A stretch of DNA of 40,679 nucleotides from an uncultured Fusobacteriaceae bacterium (GCA_947072665.1 CAMTIW010000007.1:1-40679), one strand, 5' to 3'; numbered from the stretch's first letter, positions 1 to 9,580 are shown. Notes: generated by a model from the sequence alone, not told the origin. Translations and numbers: made by a program.

Positions 1-81
1 AAAATCAACAAAAAGCCTTTGTTTTATTAATTTTTTTTAGTATTACAATTGGCTAGTATTAATTTCTTTCAAGGAGGAAAA

Positions 82-1386
82 ATGAGAGCAGTAGATATTA
101 TAGAAAAAAAAAGAGATGGAAAAATTTTAAGTGATGAAGAAATAAAATTTTTATTAAAAAATTATTTAAAAGGAAGCATTCCAGATTATCAAATTTCAGC
201 ATTTTTAATGGCAGTATATTTTAAAGGAATGAGTGATGAAGAATTAAAATCTTTTACAACTGAAATGATAAACTCTGGAGATATAATAGATTTCAAAGGT
301 ACTCATAAATTTTTAGTAGATAAACATTCAACAGGTGGTGTTGGAGATAAAACAACAATAGCTTTAGCTCCAGTATTAGGTGCACTAGGAATGGGAACAG
401 CCAAACTTTCTGGAAAAGGATTAGGTCATACTGGTGGAACAATTGATAAATTTGAATCTATAAAAGGATTTAAATTTTCTGAAACGAGAGAAGAATTAAT
501 AAAATTAGTAAATGAAACAGGAATAGGTATAATGGGTTATTCAGATAAAATAGTTCCTATGGATAAAAAATTATATTCTCTGAGAGATGTAACTGGAACA
601 GTATCAAGTATTCCTCTTATAGCCAGTTCTATTATGAGTAAAAAATTAGCAGTACATGCAGATGCCATAATATTAGATGTAAAAGTTGGTTCTGGTGCCT
701 TTATGAAAACTTTTGAAGAGGCTAAAAAATTAGCTGAAACTATGTATAAATTAGGGAAGTTATTCCATAGAAATATAGTGTGTATGTTAAGTAATATGGA
801 TGAGCCATTAGGATATGCAGTGGGAAATTCTTTAGAAGTAATTGAGGCTATAGAAACATTAAAAGGTAGAGGACCTAAAAAATTTCAAGATTTGATAGTT
901 AAACTATCTGCCCAAGCTTTAAAAATGAAAGGAGATGTAAAAACTTTAGAAGAAGGAATAATAATTGTAGAAGAAGTTATTTCTTCTGGAAGAGCTTTAA
1001 CTAATCTTAAAAAATTTATTCAGGCAAGTGGTGGAAATCCAGAGATTTGTGAAGATTATTCTCTATTAGAGGTAGCAAAAGAAGTAACACCTTACCTAGC
1101 TACAGAAGATGGATATATCTCTCATATAGCTGCTGATGAAATAGGAAGAGCTGCTATGATGTTAGGTGCGGGACGTGCTACAAAAGATGATATAATAGAC
1201 CATAGTGTAGGATTAGTAATGAAGGCTAAAATTGGAAGCTATGTGAAAAAAGGTGATACGGTTTTAAATTTTTATCACAAAGGAAATCTAACAGAAAATA
1301 TAGTTGAAGTAGTAAAATCAGCTTTAAAATATTCAAAAGAAAAAGTTCAAGAAAAAGAAATTATATTGGAAATAATAGGAGGGTAA
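82..1386 (+). CDS. pdp: Pyrimidine-nucleoside phosphorylase (Pdp/DeoA)
   Basis: Cytosolic enzyme that splits uridine, deoxyuridine and thymidine with phosphate into base and (deoxy)ribose-1-phosphate, the entry step of pyrimidine nucleoside catabolism. The 434-residue protein has the family signature around residues 80-110, with KHSTGGVGDK followed by SGKGLGHTGGTIDK, which carries the phosphate-binding and thymidine-binding residues. Length and N-terminus (MRAVDIIEKK) fit the Firmicute-type Pdp rather than enterobacterial DeoA. The frame is open from base 49, but I place the start at ATG 82 because AAGGAGG at 71-77 sits just ahead of it and homologues begin with MR-VDII. It is the first gene of a five-gene operon; deoC follows 4 bases later. 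Family assignment is firm; Pdp versus strictly thymidine-specific DeoA cannot be decided by eye. Confidence 0.95.
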   Translation: MRAVDIIEKKRDGKILSDEEIKFLLKNYLKGSIPDYQISAFLMAVYFKGMSDEELKSFTTEMINSGDIIDFKGTHKFLVDKHSTGGVGDKTTIALAPVLGALGMGTAKLSGKGLGHTGGTIDKFESIKGFKFSETREELIKLVNETGIGIMGYSDKIVPMDKKLYSLRDVTGTVSSIPLIASSIMSKKLAVHADAIILDVKVGSGAFMKTFEEAKKLAETMYKLGKLFHRNIVCMLSNMDEPLGYAVGNSLEVIEAIETLKGRGPKKFQDLIVKLSAQALKMKGDVKTLEEGIIIVEEVISSGRALTNLKKFIQASGGNPEICEDYSLLEVAKEVTPYLATEDGYISHIAADEIGRAAMMLGAGRATKDDIIDHSVGLVMKAKIGSYVKKGDTVLNFYHKGNLTENIVEVVKSALKYSKEKVQEKEIILEIIGG

Positions 1387-1390
1387 TTAA

Positions 1391-2056
1391 GTGAGAATTA
1401 ATAACTACATAGACCATACAGTATTAAAAGCAACTACTACTGTGGAGGATATAAAAAAACTTTGTAAAGAAGCAAAAGAACATAAATTTTTTGCAGTATG
1501 TGTAAATAGTTCATATGTAAAAATAGCAAAAGAAGAATTGGAAGGAACAGATGTCAAAATATGTTCAGTAATAGGTTTTCCACTTGGAGCAATGAGTAAA
1601 GAAGCGAAAATATTTGAGGCAAAAGAGTGTGTAAAGCAAGGTGCTTCAGAGATTGATATGGTTATTAATATAGGATTCATGAAGTCTGGTTTATATAAAG
1701 AAGTAGAAGAGGAAATAAGAGAAATAAAAGAAGCAATAGGTACTAATACATTGAAAGTAATTATAGAAAATTGTTATTTAACAGAGAATGAAAAAAGATT
1801 AGCAGTGGAGATGTGTGTGAACGCTTCAGCAGATTTTGTTAAGACTTCTACTGGATTTGGAACAGGGGGAGCAACATTAGAAGATTTACAACTTATGAAA
1901 TCTATTGTTGGGGATAAAATAAAAATAAAAGCAGCAGGTGGGGTAAAAGATTTAGAAACTGCTGTTAAATTTATAGAAGCTGGTGCTAGTAGACTTGGAA
2001 CTTCATCTGGTGTACAATTAGTTACAATTGGAAAAACAAAAGATGGGGAGTACTAA
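1391..2056 (+). CDS. deoC: Deoxyribose-phosphate aldolase
   Basis: Cleaves 2-deoxyribose-5-phosphate to glyceraldehyde-3-phosphate and acetaldehyde, feeding nucleoside sugars into glycolysis. It is a 221-residue class I aldolase TIM barrel. The Schiff-base lysine is K151 in FVKTSTGFGTGG; the supporting residues are D89 (SEIDMVINIG) and K180 (KIKAAGGV). The start is GTG at 1391, with GGAGGG at 1379-1384 inside the end of the upstream gene as ribosome binding site, which implies translational coupling to pdp. Length is normal for the family. All catalytic residues are present, so I expect an active enzyme. Confidence 0.97.
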   Translation: MRINNYIDHTVLKATTTVEDIKKLCKEAKEHKFFAVCVNSSYVKIAKEELEGTDVKICSVIGFPLGAMSKEAKIFEAKECVKQGASEIDMVINIGFMKSGLYKEVEEEIREIKEAIGTNTLKVIIENCYLTENEKRLAVEMCVNASADFVKTSTGFGTGGATLEDLQLMKSIVGDKIKIKAAGGVKDLETAVKFIEAGASRLGTSSGVQLVTIGKTKDGEY

Positions 2057-2088
2057 TTATCATTCAAACTTTAATTAGGAGGATATTT

Positions 2089-3270
2089 ATGAAGAAAATA
2101 GAGAGAGCTACAATAATTGTTTTAGATAGTTTAGGTGTAGGAGAAGCTCCTGACGCAAAACTTTATGGTGATGAAGGTGCTAATACTTTAGGAAATATAG
2201 CTCTTGCAACTGGAGGATTATCTCTTCCTAATATGCAAAAGATGGGTCTTGGGAATATAATAGAAATTTTAGGTGTTCCATCCGTATCAAACCCAACTGG
2301 TTGTTATGGAAAGGCAAAGGAAAAAGCTATAGGAAAAGATACTACAACTGGGCATTGGGAAATAGCAGGAATTATTCCAGAAAAAGGATTCCCAACTTAT
2401 GCCAATGGTTTTTCTGAAAAAGTTATAAAACTTATAGAAGAAAAAACAGGAAGAAAAGTATTGTGTAATCTTCCATATTCAGGAACGGCAGTTTTAGATG
2501 ATTATGGTGATGAACAGTTGAAATCAGGAGCTTGGATAATTTATACATCAGCAGATCCAGTTTTACAAATTGCTGCACATGAAGAATATATTTCAGTAGA
2601 AGAGTTATACTCAGCTTGTAAGATAGCATTGGAAATATGTAAAGAACATTCTCCAGTTGCTAGAGTAATAGCTAGACCGTATATAGGAACAGGGAAAGGT
2701 AATTTTTCTAGAACCAGCAGAAGACATGATTATTCTGTTTTACCACCTGAAAAAAGCATGTTAGATAGAATTAAAGAAGCTGACTTGGAAGTAGTAGGAA
2801 TTGGTAAAACTTCTGATATTTTTGCAGGTGTGGGAATTACAGATCAGAAAGGAACGAATAAAGATAATTTAGATGGAATTTTAAAAACAATAGATGCTTT
2901 GGCAGAGGATACAAAAGGTCTTATATTTACAAATCTAGTTGATTTTGACATGAAATATGGACATAGAAGAGACCCAAAAGGTTATAAACTAGCACTGGAA
3001 GAATTTGATAGATATTTACCAGAAATTATAGGGAACTTAAAAGAAGAAGAAATACTAATTTTAACAGCTGACCATGGTTGTGATCCAACATATAAAGGAA
3101 CGGATCATACAAGAGAATATATTCCAGTATTGGTATATGGAAAAAACATAAAAGCAGGTATAAATTTAGGGATAAGAGAAAGTTTTGCTGATATTGCTGC
3201 TACTATTGAAACTTTATTACTTGGGAAAACTAATTTACCTGGAAGTTTTGCAGAAGAGATTTTAAAATAA
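2089..3270 (+). CDS. deoB: Phosphopentomutase
   Basis: Interconverts (deoxy)ribose-1-phosphate and -5-phosphate, linking the two phosphorylases of this operon to DeoC and the pentose phosphate pathway. It is a 393-residue alkaline-phosphatase-superfamily protein. Visible residues are metal ligand D13 in LDSLGVGEAPDA, the activated threonine T85 in GKDTTTGHWE, and the second metal cluster in TADHGCDPT...GTDHTREYIPV near the C-terminus. ATG 2089 is preceded by TTAGGAGG. Length matches the bacterial DeoB family (about 390-400 residues). A 32-base gap separates it from deoC, without a terminator. Confidence 0.97.
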   Translation: MKKIERATIIVLDSLGVGEAPDAKLYGDEGANTLGNIALATGGLSLPNMQKMGLGNIIEILGVPSVSNPTGCYGKAKEKAIGKDTTTGHWEIAGIIPEKGFPTYANGFSEKVIKLIEEKTGRKVLCNLPYSGTAVLDDYGDEQLKSGAWIIYTSADPVLQIAAHEEYISVEELYSACKIALEICKEHSPVARVIARPYIGTGKGNFSRTSRRHDYSVLPPEKSMLDRIKEADLEVVGIGKTSDIFAGVGITDQKGTNKDNLDGILKTIDALAEDTKGLIFTNLVDFDMKYGHRRDPKGYKLALEEFDRYLPEIIGNLKEEEILILTADHGCDPTYKGTDHTREYIPVLVYGKNIKAGINLGIRESFADIAATIETLLLGKTNLPGSFAEEILK

Positions 3271-3320
3271 ACTTTATAATTAATTTTAACTTAAAATAGA
3301 ACTTAGGAGGATTATTAAAG

Positions 3321-4028
3321 ATGAGTATTCATATTAGAGCTAAAAAAGGAGATATTGCAGAAACAGTTTTATTACCAGGAGACCCACTTAGAGCAAAATG
3401 GATTGCAGAAACATTTTTAACAGATGCAGTTTGTTATAATGATGTAAGAGGAATGTTAGGTTTTACAGGTACTTATAAAGGAAAGAAGGTTTCTGTTCAA
3501 GGAACAGGAATGGGAGTTCCTTCCATATCCATATATGCCACTGAATTAATTACAGAGTTTGGGTGTAAAAATTTAATTAGAGTTGGAACAGCTGGTTCTT
3601 ATAGAGCAGATGTAAAAATAAGAGACGTAGTTTTTGCAATGTCTAGTTCATCTAATTCTGGAATAAATAAATTGAGATTTAATGGTGCAGATTATGCTCC
3701 TACAGCTTCTTTTGATCTTTTTAGAAAGGCTTTAAAAGCAGCGGATGATAAAGGAATAGAGATAAAAGCTGGAAATGTAATGACTTCAGATGAATTTTAT
3801 GGTGATGATTTTGATTCATATAAAAAATGGGCAGATTTTGGAGTTCTTTGTGTAGAGATGGAAACAGCAGGTCTTTATACAGTAGCAGCAAAACATAATG
3901 TAAATGCTTTAACAATATTAACAATTTCAGACTCTCTTGTAACTGGGGAAGCTACAACATCAGAAGAAAGACAAATAACTTTAAGAGAAATGGTTGAAAT
4001 AGCTCTGGAAGCTGCACTTAATTCTTAA
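3321..4028 (+). CDS. deoD: Purine-nucleoside phosphorylase, DeoD type
   Basis: Phosphorolyses purine (deoxy)nucleosides to free base and (deoxy)ribose-1-phosphate. The 235-residue protein is of the small hexameric type. Recognisable segments are the phosphate loop [13 protein letters not shown] (residues about 18-30), GTGMGVPS with RVGTAGS, the nucleoside-binding VEMETAGLY, and the catalytic Asp in ISDSLVTGE. The start ATG has TTAGGAGG 10 bases upstream. Its place between deoB and cdd completes both the purine and pyrimidine arms of nucleoside breakdown in one transcript. Confidence 0.97.
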   Translation: MSIHIRAKKGDIAETVLLPGDPLRAKWIAETFLTDAVCYNDVRGMLGFTGTYKGKKVSVQGTGMGVPSISIYATELITEFGCKNLIRVGTAGSYRADVKIRDVVFAMSSSSNSGINKLRFNGADYAPTASFDLFRKALKAADDKGIEIKAGNVMTSDEFYGDDFDSYKKWADFGVLCVEMETAGLYTVAAKHNVNALTILTISDSLVTGEATTSEERQITLREMVEIALEAALNS

Positions 4029-4052
4029 AATATATCCAAAAGGAGCAAAAGT

Positions 4053-4445
4053 ATGAAAAAAGAGGAAATAATTGCTCTTATAGAGGAAACAATAACTGTA
4101 AGGGAAAATGCATATGCAAAATATTCTAATTTTAAAGTGGGTGCTATTGTAATTGATGAAGATGGGAATAAGCACAGAGGGGTCAATGTAGAAAATGGTT
4201 CTTTTGGCCTTACTAATTGTGCAGAGAGAAGTGCTATTTTTTCTGGAATTACTAATGGAATGAAAGAAATAAAAGTTATTTGTATTGTGGCAGATACTAC
4301 GGGACCAGTAAGTCCATGTGGTGCATGTAGACAAGTAATAAAAGAATTTTCTAACAAAGAAACTTTAATAGTTTTAGGGAATTTGAAAAAAGATTATAAA
4401 TTAACTACAATAGAAGAGTTACTTCCTTACGGTTTTGTACTATAA
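4053..4445 (+). CDS. cdd: Cytidine deaminase
   Basis: Zinc hydrolase converting cytidine and deoxycytidine to uridine and deoxyuridine, which Pdp of the same operon then cleaves. It is a 130-residue homotetrameric-type Cdd. The zinc and catalytic residues are C56 and E58 (NCAERSA) with C89 and C92 (PCGACRQV); substrate residues lie in FKVGA and NVENGSFG. It is the last gene of the deo operon; a clear intrinsic terminator follows at 4464. Length is typical and nothing is missing. Confidence 0.97.
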   Translation: MKKEEIIALIEETITVRENAYAKYSNFKVGAIVIDEDGNKHRGVNVENGSFGLTNCAERSAIFSGITNGMKEIKVICIVADTTGPVSPCGACRQVIKEFSNKETLIVLGNLKKDYKLTTIEELLPYGFVL

Positions 4446-4463
4446 ATTTATTAAATAAAAATG

Positions 4464-4497
4464 AAAAAGGATAAGAAATTAATCTTATCCTTTTTTT
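4464..4497 (+). terminator. Intrinsic terminator of the deo operon
   Basis: Perfect 12-bp stem AAAAAGGATAAG / CTTATCCTTTTT with an 8-base loop, followed by more T residues. It lies 18 bases after the cdd stop codon and closes the nucleoside operon. Confidence 0.85.
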
Positions 4498-4569
4498 CGT
4501 TGTTGAAAAAAAGAAAATAAAAATGTATACTATGAAAAAGCAATATAATTTTAAGTTTGAGGAGCAGAA

Positions 4570-5223
4570 ATGAAAAATGATTATTTTTATGAAATAGAAA
4601 AAATATATAAGGAAAAAAAAGAGGAGATAAAAAATAGATTAGAATATTTTAAAAGTGTATGGAAAGATGGAAGTAATGAAGATATACATAGTGAACTTTC
4701 TTTTTGTATATTAACACCACAATCCAAAGCAAAAAATGCTTGGAAAGTAATAAGTGAATTAAGAAAAGATGGATTATTATTTACTGGGAAAGAAGAAGAG
4801 TTAGTACCTTATCTAAATATAGTTAGATTTAAAAATAATAAAGCTAAATATCTTATTCTTTTAAGAGAACAGATGATGAATAATAAAGGTGAAGTTATAA
4901 CTAGAGATTTTTTTGATTCTATAGAAGATATTTTTGAGAAAAGAGAATGGATTGTAAAGAATATTAAAGGAATGTCTTATAAAGAGGCTGGTCATTTTTT
5001 AAGAAATGTAGGTTTTGGTGAAAAATTAGCTATTTTAGATAGACATATTTTAAAAAATCTTCTGAAGTTAGAGGTAATAAAAGAGATTCCTAAAACAATA
5101 ACTCCTAAAAATTATAAAGAAATAGAAGAAAAACTAAGAAGTTTTTGTAAAGAGGTAAATATTCCCATGGATGAAATGGATTTATTACTTTGGTATATAG
5201 AAGCTGGAGAAATATTTAAATAA
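4570..5223 (+). CDS. ogg: N-glycosylase/DNA lyase, Ogg2-type 8-oxoguanine glycosylase
   Basis: Probable bifunctional base-excision-repair enzyme that removes 8-oxoguanine and nicks the abasic site. The 217-residue all-helical protein matches the Ogg2 subfamily of the helix-hairpin-helix glycosylases, known mainly from archaea, Thermotoga and some bacteria. It has LSFCILTPQSKAKNAW near residues 43-58, then the HhH with catalytic K138 in GMSYKEAGHFLRNVG and the activating D157 in AILDRHIL. The iron-sulfur cluster cysteines of endonuclease III are absent, as expected for Ogg2. It is a monocistronic gene between two terminators. The alternative, an endonuclease III variant, is less likely given the KEAGHFLRN motif. 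Confidence 0.85.
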   Translation: MKNDYFYEIEKIYKEKKEEIKNRLEYFKSVWKDGSNEDIHSELSFCILTPQSKAKNAWKVISELRKDGLLFTGKEEELVPYLNIVRFKNNKAKYLILLREQMMNNKGEVITRDFFDSIEDIFEKREWIVKNIKGMSYKEAGHFLRNVGFGEKLAILDRHILKNLLKLEVIKEIPKTITPKNYKEIEEKLRSFCKEVNIPMDEMDLLLWYIEAGEIFK

Positions 5224-5224
5224 A

Positions 5225-5250
5225 AAATAAAGGGGAGTTCCCCTTTATTT
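5225..5250. terminator. Bidirectional terminator between ogg and agcS
   Basis: Perfect 11-bp stem AAATAAAGGGG / CCCCTTTATTT around a 4-base loop. It stands between the stop codons of two convergent genes and has A-runs on the left and T-rich sequence on the right, so it can serve both transcripts. Confidence 0.85.
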
Positions 5251-5256
5251 CTAAAG

Positions 5257-6708
5257 TTATTTTTTTATTATATATTTGTTTTCATAATCTTTTAAAGAGT
5301 CCAGAGCAATTCTAGACATGGGAAGTATAGCTATAATATTAAAAATAGTCATAAGAGCGATACCTAAATCACCCAGTTCCCAAACAAAAAGATACTGAGC
5401 AGTTCCACCAATAAACATCATTAATATAGCTAAAATTTTATAAGCATCTTGAGCTATCATTTTATCCCCAAATAAGAAAGCAACATTGGAACGTGCATAG
5501 AATAAAATCCCTAAAAATGTACTGAAACTAAAAAGAAATAAAATCAAAGCCATTAAAGGAGTTCCTAAAAAACCTATATGATATGTCATAGAACTTTGTA
5601 ATAGGTCCATTCCTACTTTACCTTTTCTAACTGTTTCTGGTGTAAGAAGCATAACAAAAGCAGTACAACTACACAAAACTAAAGTATCTATAAAAACACC
5701 TAATGCTTGTAAAAGCCCTTGCTCAGCAGGATGTTCAACATCGGCTGCAGCTGCAGCACATGGTGCGGAACCACTACCAGCTTCATTTGAAAAGAGTCCT
5801 CTTTTAATCCCTTGCATAAGAATAGAACCAAAAGTACCAGCAACTACTTGTTTAAAACCAAAAGCTTGCTCAAAAATATTAATAAACATTCCAGGAACGT
5901 TTGTAATATTTTTTACTAGAATAAAAATAGTTAAAATGAAATATAAAACAGCCATAATTGGAACCAGTGTATTTAATATAGAAACAATTTTATCTTTATG
6001 ACCTTTTCCAAAAAGAGCCAAGGTAGCCAGTAGAGACATAGCGATGGAAGTATAAATTGGCTCTATACGAAAGGCGTTAAAAAAAGATTCTGAAACAGAA
6101 TTAGAAACAATTTGAGTAATTCCTACCCATGTTATAAGACCAGAAATTGCAAATAAAATTCCTATAGTTCTAAAACTTGAAACTTTTTTGGAATTTTTTC
6201 CGTCTAAATCAACAGTAATATTCATTTTATTCATAAAATATGCTGGGCCACCTCTCCAACCACCAAAAAGTGGATCTTTTTCTTTATAGATTTGAGCCAG
6301 GGTACTTTCTATAAATGCTGTATTTGCTCCAATAATAGAGGCAATCCACATCCAAAAAATAGCTCCAGGACCGCCAAAAGATATAGCAGCAACTACTCCA
6401 GCCAGATTCCCCATACCTACCCTAGAAGCAGTTGCAATAAAAAGAGCTTGAAGCCCTGTGATAGCATTTTTATTACTAGAAACTTTTTTCCTTAAGATGA
6501 GTTTAATCATTTCTGGAAATAATCTAAAGGATACCATTTTAGTTTTTATACTGTAGTAAATACCAGTAGGAACTAACATAAGGACAATTACACTCAGTCC
6601 GATTTTTATTTCTCCAAAACTTAAAATAATAATATCACCCCATAAAAAACCATTTAAAGAAGTTACAATAGTTTTAAATGGAACTAAAATAATATTTAAC
6701 ATATTCAT
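5257..6708 (-). CDS. Alanine/glycine:sodium symporter (AGCS family)
   Basis: Inner-membrane secondary transporter that imports a small neutral amino acid (alanine or glycine) with Na+. The 483 residues form about 11 hydrophobic segments. Family hallmarks are visible: GNLAGVVAAISFGGPGAIFWMW with ANTAFIESTLAQIYK near residues 100-140, and GLFSNEAGSGSAPCAAAAA in the second half. I chose the first of two nearby ATGs (6708) because GGGAGG lies 7 bases upstream of it. It is monocistronic, with its own strong promoter and a hairpin in its leader. The exact substrate cannot be read from the sequence. Confidence 0.93.
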   Translation of the reverse strand: MNMLNIILVPFKTIVTSLNGFLWGDIIILSFGEIKIGLSVIVLMLVPTGIYYSIKTKMVSFRLFPEMIKLILRKKVSSNKNAITGLQALFIATASRVGMGNLAGVVAAISFGGPGAIFWMWIASIIGANTAFIESTLAQIYKEKDPLFGGWRGGPAYFMNKMNITVDLDGKNSKKVSSFRTIGILFAISGLITWVGITQIVSNSVSESFFNAFRIEPIYTSIAMSLLATLALFGKGHKDKIVSILNTLVPIMAVLYFILTIFILVKNITNVPGMFINIFEQAFGFKQVVAGTFGSILMQGIKRGLFSNEAGSGSAPCAAAAADVEHPAEQGLLQALGVFIDTLVLCSCTAFVMLLTPETVRKGKVGMDLLQSSMTYHIGFLGTPLMALILFLFSFSTFLGILFYARSNVAFLFGDKMIAQDAYKILAILMMFIGGTAQYLFVWELGDLGIALMTIFNIIAILPMSRIALDSLKDYENKYIIKK

Positions 6709-6740
6709 ATGCTTCCTCCCTTGAACCTATATTTTAAAAT

Positions 6741-6771
6741 AAAGTACCCTAAATTTTAAATAGGATACTTT
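6741..6771 (-). promoter_or_regulatory. Inverted repeat in the agcS 5' leader
   Basis: A 31-base imperfect palindrome. Read on the minus strand, AAAGTATCCTA pairs with TAGGGTACTTT through one T-G wobble around an A/T loop, and it extends a further base pair or two. It lies between the mapped promoter and the ribosome binding site, so it may be an RNA hairpin affecting translation or attenuation, or a repressor operator. There is no adjacent T-run that would make it a standard terminator on the minus strand. Function is unknown. Confidence 0.5.
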
Positions 6772-6822
6772 ATAATATGATTTAGTATTGAAAAATTTTA
6801 CTGAGAAAACTTTAGTTGAATT

Positions 6823-6851
6823 ATTCTAGTTCATCATGAATAGTTTGTCAA
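6823..6851 (-). promoter_or_regulatory. Sigma70-type promoter of agcS
   Basis: On the minus strand a consensus TTGACA (6851-6846) is followed after exactly 17 bases by TAGAAT (6828-6823). This predicts a leader of about 105 bases before the agcS start codon, and that leader contains the inverted repeat at 6741-6771. Confidence 0.8.
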
Positions 6852-6928
6852 GATAAAAAAAAATAAATTTTAAAAATGTAGAAAGAGATTAATGTATATT
6901 TTTTATATTATTTTAAAAAAATATATGT

Positions 6929-6934
6929 TACAAT
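6929..6934 (+). promoter_or_regulatory. Possible -10 box for the miaB operon
   Basis: TACAAT preceded by TGT in a long A/T-rich tract, 82 bases ahead of miaB. No convincing -35 box stands at the right distance, so this is only a candidate. The rest of the 307-base gap between agcS and miaB holds the agcS promoter and leader. Confidence 0.35.
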
Positions 6935-7015
6935 ATCATGTTAAAATTAGGATAAATATACTCTAAAATAAGAAGAATTTAATTATAAAACTAGATAAAC
7001 GAACTAGGAGGAAAA

Positions 7016-8329
7016 ATGAAAAAAGCATTAATAATAACTTATGGCTGTCAAATGAATGTAAATGAAAGTGCAAAAATAAAAAAAATGTTGATAAATATGG
7101 GTTATGAAATGACAGAGGAGACAGCAGATGCAGATGCAGTATTTTTGAATACTTGTACTGTTAGAGAAGGAGCTGCAACTCAGATTTATGGAAAATTAGG
7201 AGAATTAAAAACGAGAAAAGAGAAAAAGGAAATAATAGTAGGTGTAACAGGATGTTTCGCTCAAGAACAGGGTGAAGAGTTAGTTAAAAAATTCCCTGTT
7301 GTGGATATTGTTATGGGAAATCAAAATATTGGAAAAATTCCAACTGCTATAGAGCGAATTGAAAATGGGGATTTAAAAAATGTTATATATATAGGAGCAG
7401 AAGATGAACTACCACCAACATTGGATGCAGATTTTGATTCAAAATATACAGCTTCAATTCCTATTTCTTATGGTTGCGATAATTTTTGTACTTTTTGTAT
7501 AGTTCCTTTTGTAAGAGGTAGGGAAAGATCAGTGCCTATGGAAGAAATACTTGAAGAAATAAAAGGGTATGTAAATAAAAATTATAAAGAAATAATTTTA
7601 TTGGGGCAAAATGTAAATTCTTATGGAAAAGATTTAAAATCTGGAGAAAATTTTGCAAAACTTTTAGAGGAAATACAAAAGATTCCAGGAGAATTTTGGG
7701 TAAGATTTATTTCTCCACATCCGAGAGATTTTACAGAAGATGTTATAGATGTTATAGCTAAGTCTGATAAAATAGCAAAAGCAATACATATTCCTTTGCA
7801 ATCTGGGTCAAGTAAGGTATTAAAACTTATGAATAGAGGATATACGAAAGAACACTATATATCCCTTATAAAAAAAATGAAAGAAAAAATACCTGGTGTA
7901 GGTCTAACTACAGATATAATAGTAGGATTTCCAAATGAAACAGAGCAAGATTTTTTAGATACATTAGAAATAGTAGAAAATTTAAGATTTGATAATTCAT
8001 ATATGTTTATGTACTCTATAAGACAAGGCACCAGAGCTGCTAAAATGGAAAATCAAATAGATGAAATAACTAAAAAAGAAAGATTACATAGACTTATGGA
8101 TATACAAAATGTAGCCTCTAGATTGAATAGTGAAGATTTTGTAGGAAAAATAGAAAAAGTTTTAGTTGAAGGCTATAGCAAAAAAAATAAAGAAACATTG
8201 ACTGGAAAAACAAGTTCAGGAAAAGTGGTAATATTTAAAGGTGATATAGAATTAGCTGGACAATTCGTAAACATAGAAATAACATCGGCTAAAACATGGA
8301 CACTTTATGGAGATATAGTTAATTCATAA
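7016..8329 (+). CDS. miaB: tRNA-2-methylthio-N6-dimethylallyladenosine synthase
   Basis: Radical-SAM methylthiotransferase that adds the 2-methylthio group to i6A37 of tRNAs reading UNN codons. The 437 residues show the standard layout: an N-terminal UPF0004 domain with cluster cysteines C11, C47 and C80; the radical-SAM domain with C154, C158 and C161 (YGCDNFCTFCIVP); and a C-terminal TRAM domain from about residue 375. ISYGCDNFCTFCIVPFVRGRE is the MiaB-type signature; MtaB and RimO have different flanks. ATG 7016 is preceded by CTAGGAGG. It heads a run with rho, the M23 peptidase and ispG. Confidence 0.95.
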   Translation: MKKALIITYGCQMNVNESAKIKKMLINMGYEMTEETADADAVFLNTCTVREGAATQIYGKLGELKTRKEKKEIIVGVTGCFAQEQGEELVKKFPVVDIVMGNQNIGKIPTAIERIENGDLKNVIYIGAEDELPPTLDADFDSKYTASIPISYGCDNFCTFCIVPFVRGRERSVPMEEILEEIKGYVNKNYKEIILLGQNVNSYGKDLKSGENFAKLLEEIQKIPGEFWVRFISPHPRDFTEDVIDVIAKSDKIAKAIHIPLQSGSSKVLKLMNRGYTKEHYISLIKKMKEKIPGVGLTTDIIVGFPNETEQDFLDTLEIVENLRFDNSYMFMYSIRQGTRAAKMENQIDEITKKERLHRLMDIQNVASRLNSEDFVGKIEKVLVEGYSKKNKETLTGKTSSGKVVIFKGDIELAGQFVNIEITSAKTWTLYGDIVNS

Positions 8330-8353
8330 AAAAATATATGAAATGGAGGAAAA

Positions 8354-9580
8354 ATGCATAGCTTAGAAAAATTTCTCTTAAAAGAGATTATGGAGATAAC
8401 TAAACAGTTAGGGATAGTCTTAGGGCGAAAAACTAAAAAAAATGATATATTAGAAATAGTAGAAGAATGGTTTGAGACTAAAGAAGGTTTAGATATTGGT
8501 TGGGGAAGTTTAGATGTTCTTCCAGATGGATATGGATTTTTAAGAGAAACAAATGTAGGAAAAGATGTCTATGTTTCAGCTTCACAAATAAAAAGATTTA
8601 AACTTAGAAATGAAGATATAGTTGTAGGAGAAGTAAGAGAACCTTCAGGTGATGAAAAAAATTATGCTTTACGTAAAGTTTTACTAGTAAATGGGGGAAC
8701 AACATTAAAAGCTGAATCAAGAGTTCCTTTTGATGAATTAAAACCAACTTATCCAACGTGTCAACTTAAATTAGAGACGGATAATAAAAATATTTCAGGA
8801 AGAATTATAGATATAATTGCTCCTATTGGAAAAGGTCAAAGAGGCCTCATTGTGGCACCACCTAAAGCTGGAAAAACAATTCTTATGAGTAATATTGCTA
8901 ATTCTATAATAACAAATAATAAAGAGGTAGAAGTATGGATATTATTAATAGACGAAAGACCAGAAGAAGTAACAGATATTAGAGAGAGTGTAACAGGAGC
9001 AAAAGTATTTTCTTCAACTTTTGACGAAGATCCTAAGAATCACATTAAAGTAACAGAGATGATTTTAGAAAGAGCCAAAAGAAAAATAGAAAATGGAGAA
9101 CATATAGTTATATTAATGGATTCTTTAACTAGATTGGCAAGAGCATATAACATTGTTATTCCATCTAGTGGGAAATTAATATCTGGTGGAATAGATCCCA
9201 GTGCTTTATACTATCCTAAAAAATTCTTTGGGTCAGCAAGAAATATAAGTGGTGGTGGAAGTTTGACTATTATTGCAACAGTTCTTGTGGATACAGGAAG
9301 TAAGATGGATGAAGTTATTTTTGAAGAATTCAAAGGGACTGGAAATTTAGAAATTCAATTAGATAGGACACTAGCTGAACTTAGAGTATATCCTGCTATT
9401 GATATACAAAAATCAGGAACAAGAAAAGAAGAGCTTTTAATTGAAAAAAGTAAACTTGAAAATGTCTGGGCTATAAGGCGACATTTAGCTCAATTTGATA
9501 GGGTAACAGCAACGAGAAAACTTATAGATAAAATAGAAACAACTAAAAATAATGAGGAATTACTTATGATAAAAAATTGA
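8354..9580 (+). CDS. rho: Transcription termination factor Rho
   Basis: Hexameric RNA helicase for factor-dependent termination. The 408 residues begin with a short helical Rho-N-like segment (1-45). A cold-shock-type RNA-binding domain follows, with the RNP-like [17 protein letters not shown] (about 59-75). The ATPase core comes next, with Walker A APPKAGKT at 168-175, Walker B-like [15 protein letters not shown] and the RNA-contacting Q/R loops downstream ([13 protein letters not shown]). The protein is close to the E. coli length and lacks the long N-terminal insert seen in some Rho proteins. ATG 8354 has GGAGG 6 bases upstream; miaB ends 24 bases earlier. Confidence 0.97.
   Translation: MHSLEKFLLKEIMEITKQLGIVLGRKTKKNDILEIVEEWFETKEGLDIGWGSLDVLPDGYGFLRETNVGKDVYVSASQIKRFKLRNEDIVVGEVREPSGDEKNYALRKVLLVNGGTTLKAESRVPFDELKPTYPTCQLKLETDNKNISGRIIDIIAPIGKGQRGLIVAPPKAGKTILMSNIANSIITNNKEVEVWILLIDERPEEVTDIRESVTGAKVFSSTFDEDPKNHIKVTEMILERAKRKIENGEHIVILMDSLTRLARAYNIVIPSSGKLISGGIDPSALYYPKKFFGSARNISGGGSLTIIATVLVDTGSKMDEVIFEEFKGTGNLEIQLDRTLAELRVYPAIDIQKSGTRKEELLIEKSKLENVWAIRRHLAQFDRVTATRKLIDKIETTKNNEELLMIKN

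Noticed and set aside
1-81. Terminator or promoter ahead of pdp
   Set aside because: AACAAA/TTTGTT near 7-23 followed by T-rich sequence and a TACAAT at 44-49 are suggestive, but the stem is only 6 bp, the -35 is missing and the upstream gene is outside the window.
3981-4357. Two minus-strand open frames over cdd
   Set aside because: Both are shadows of cdd, with skewed composition and no ribosome site; the plus strand encodes an intact cytidine deaminase.
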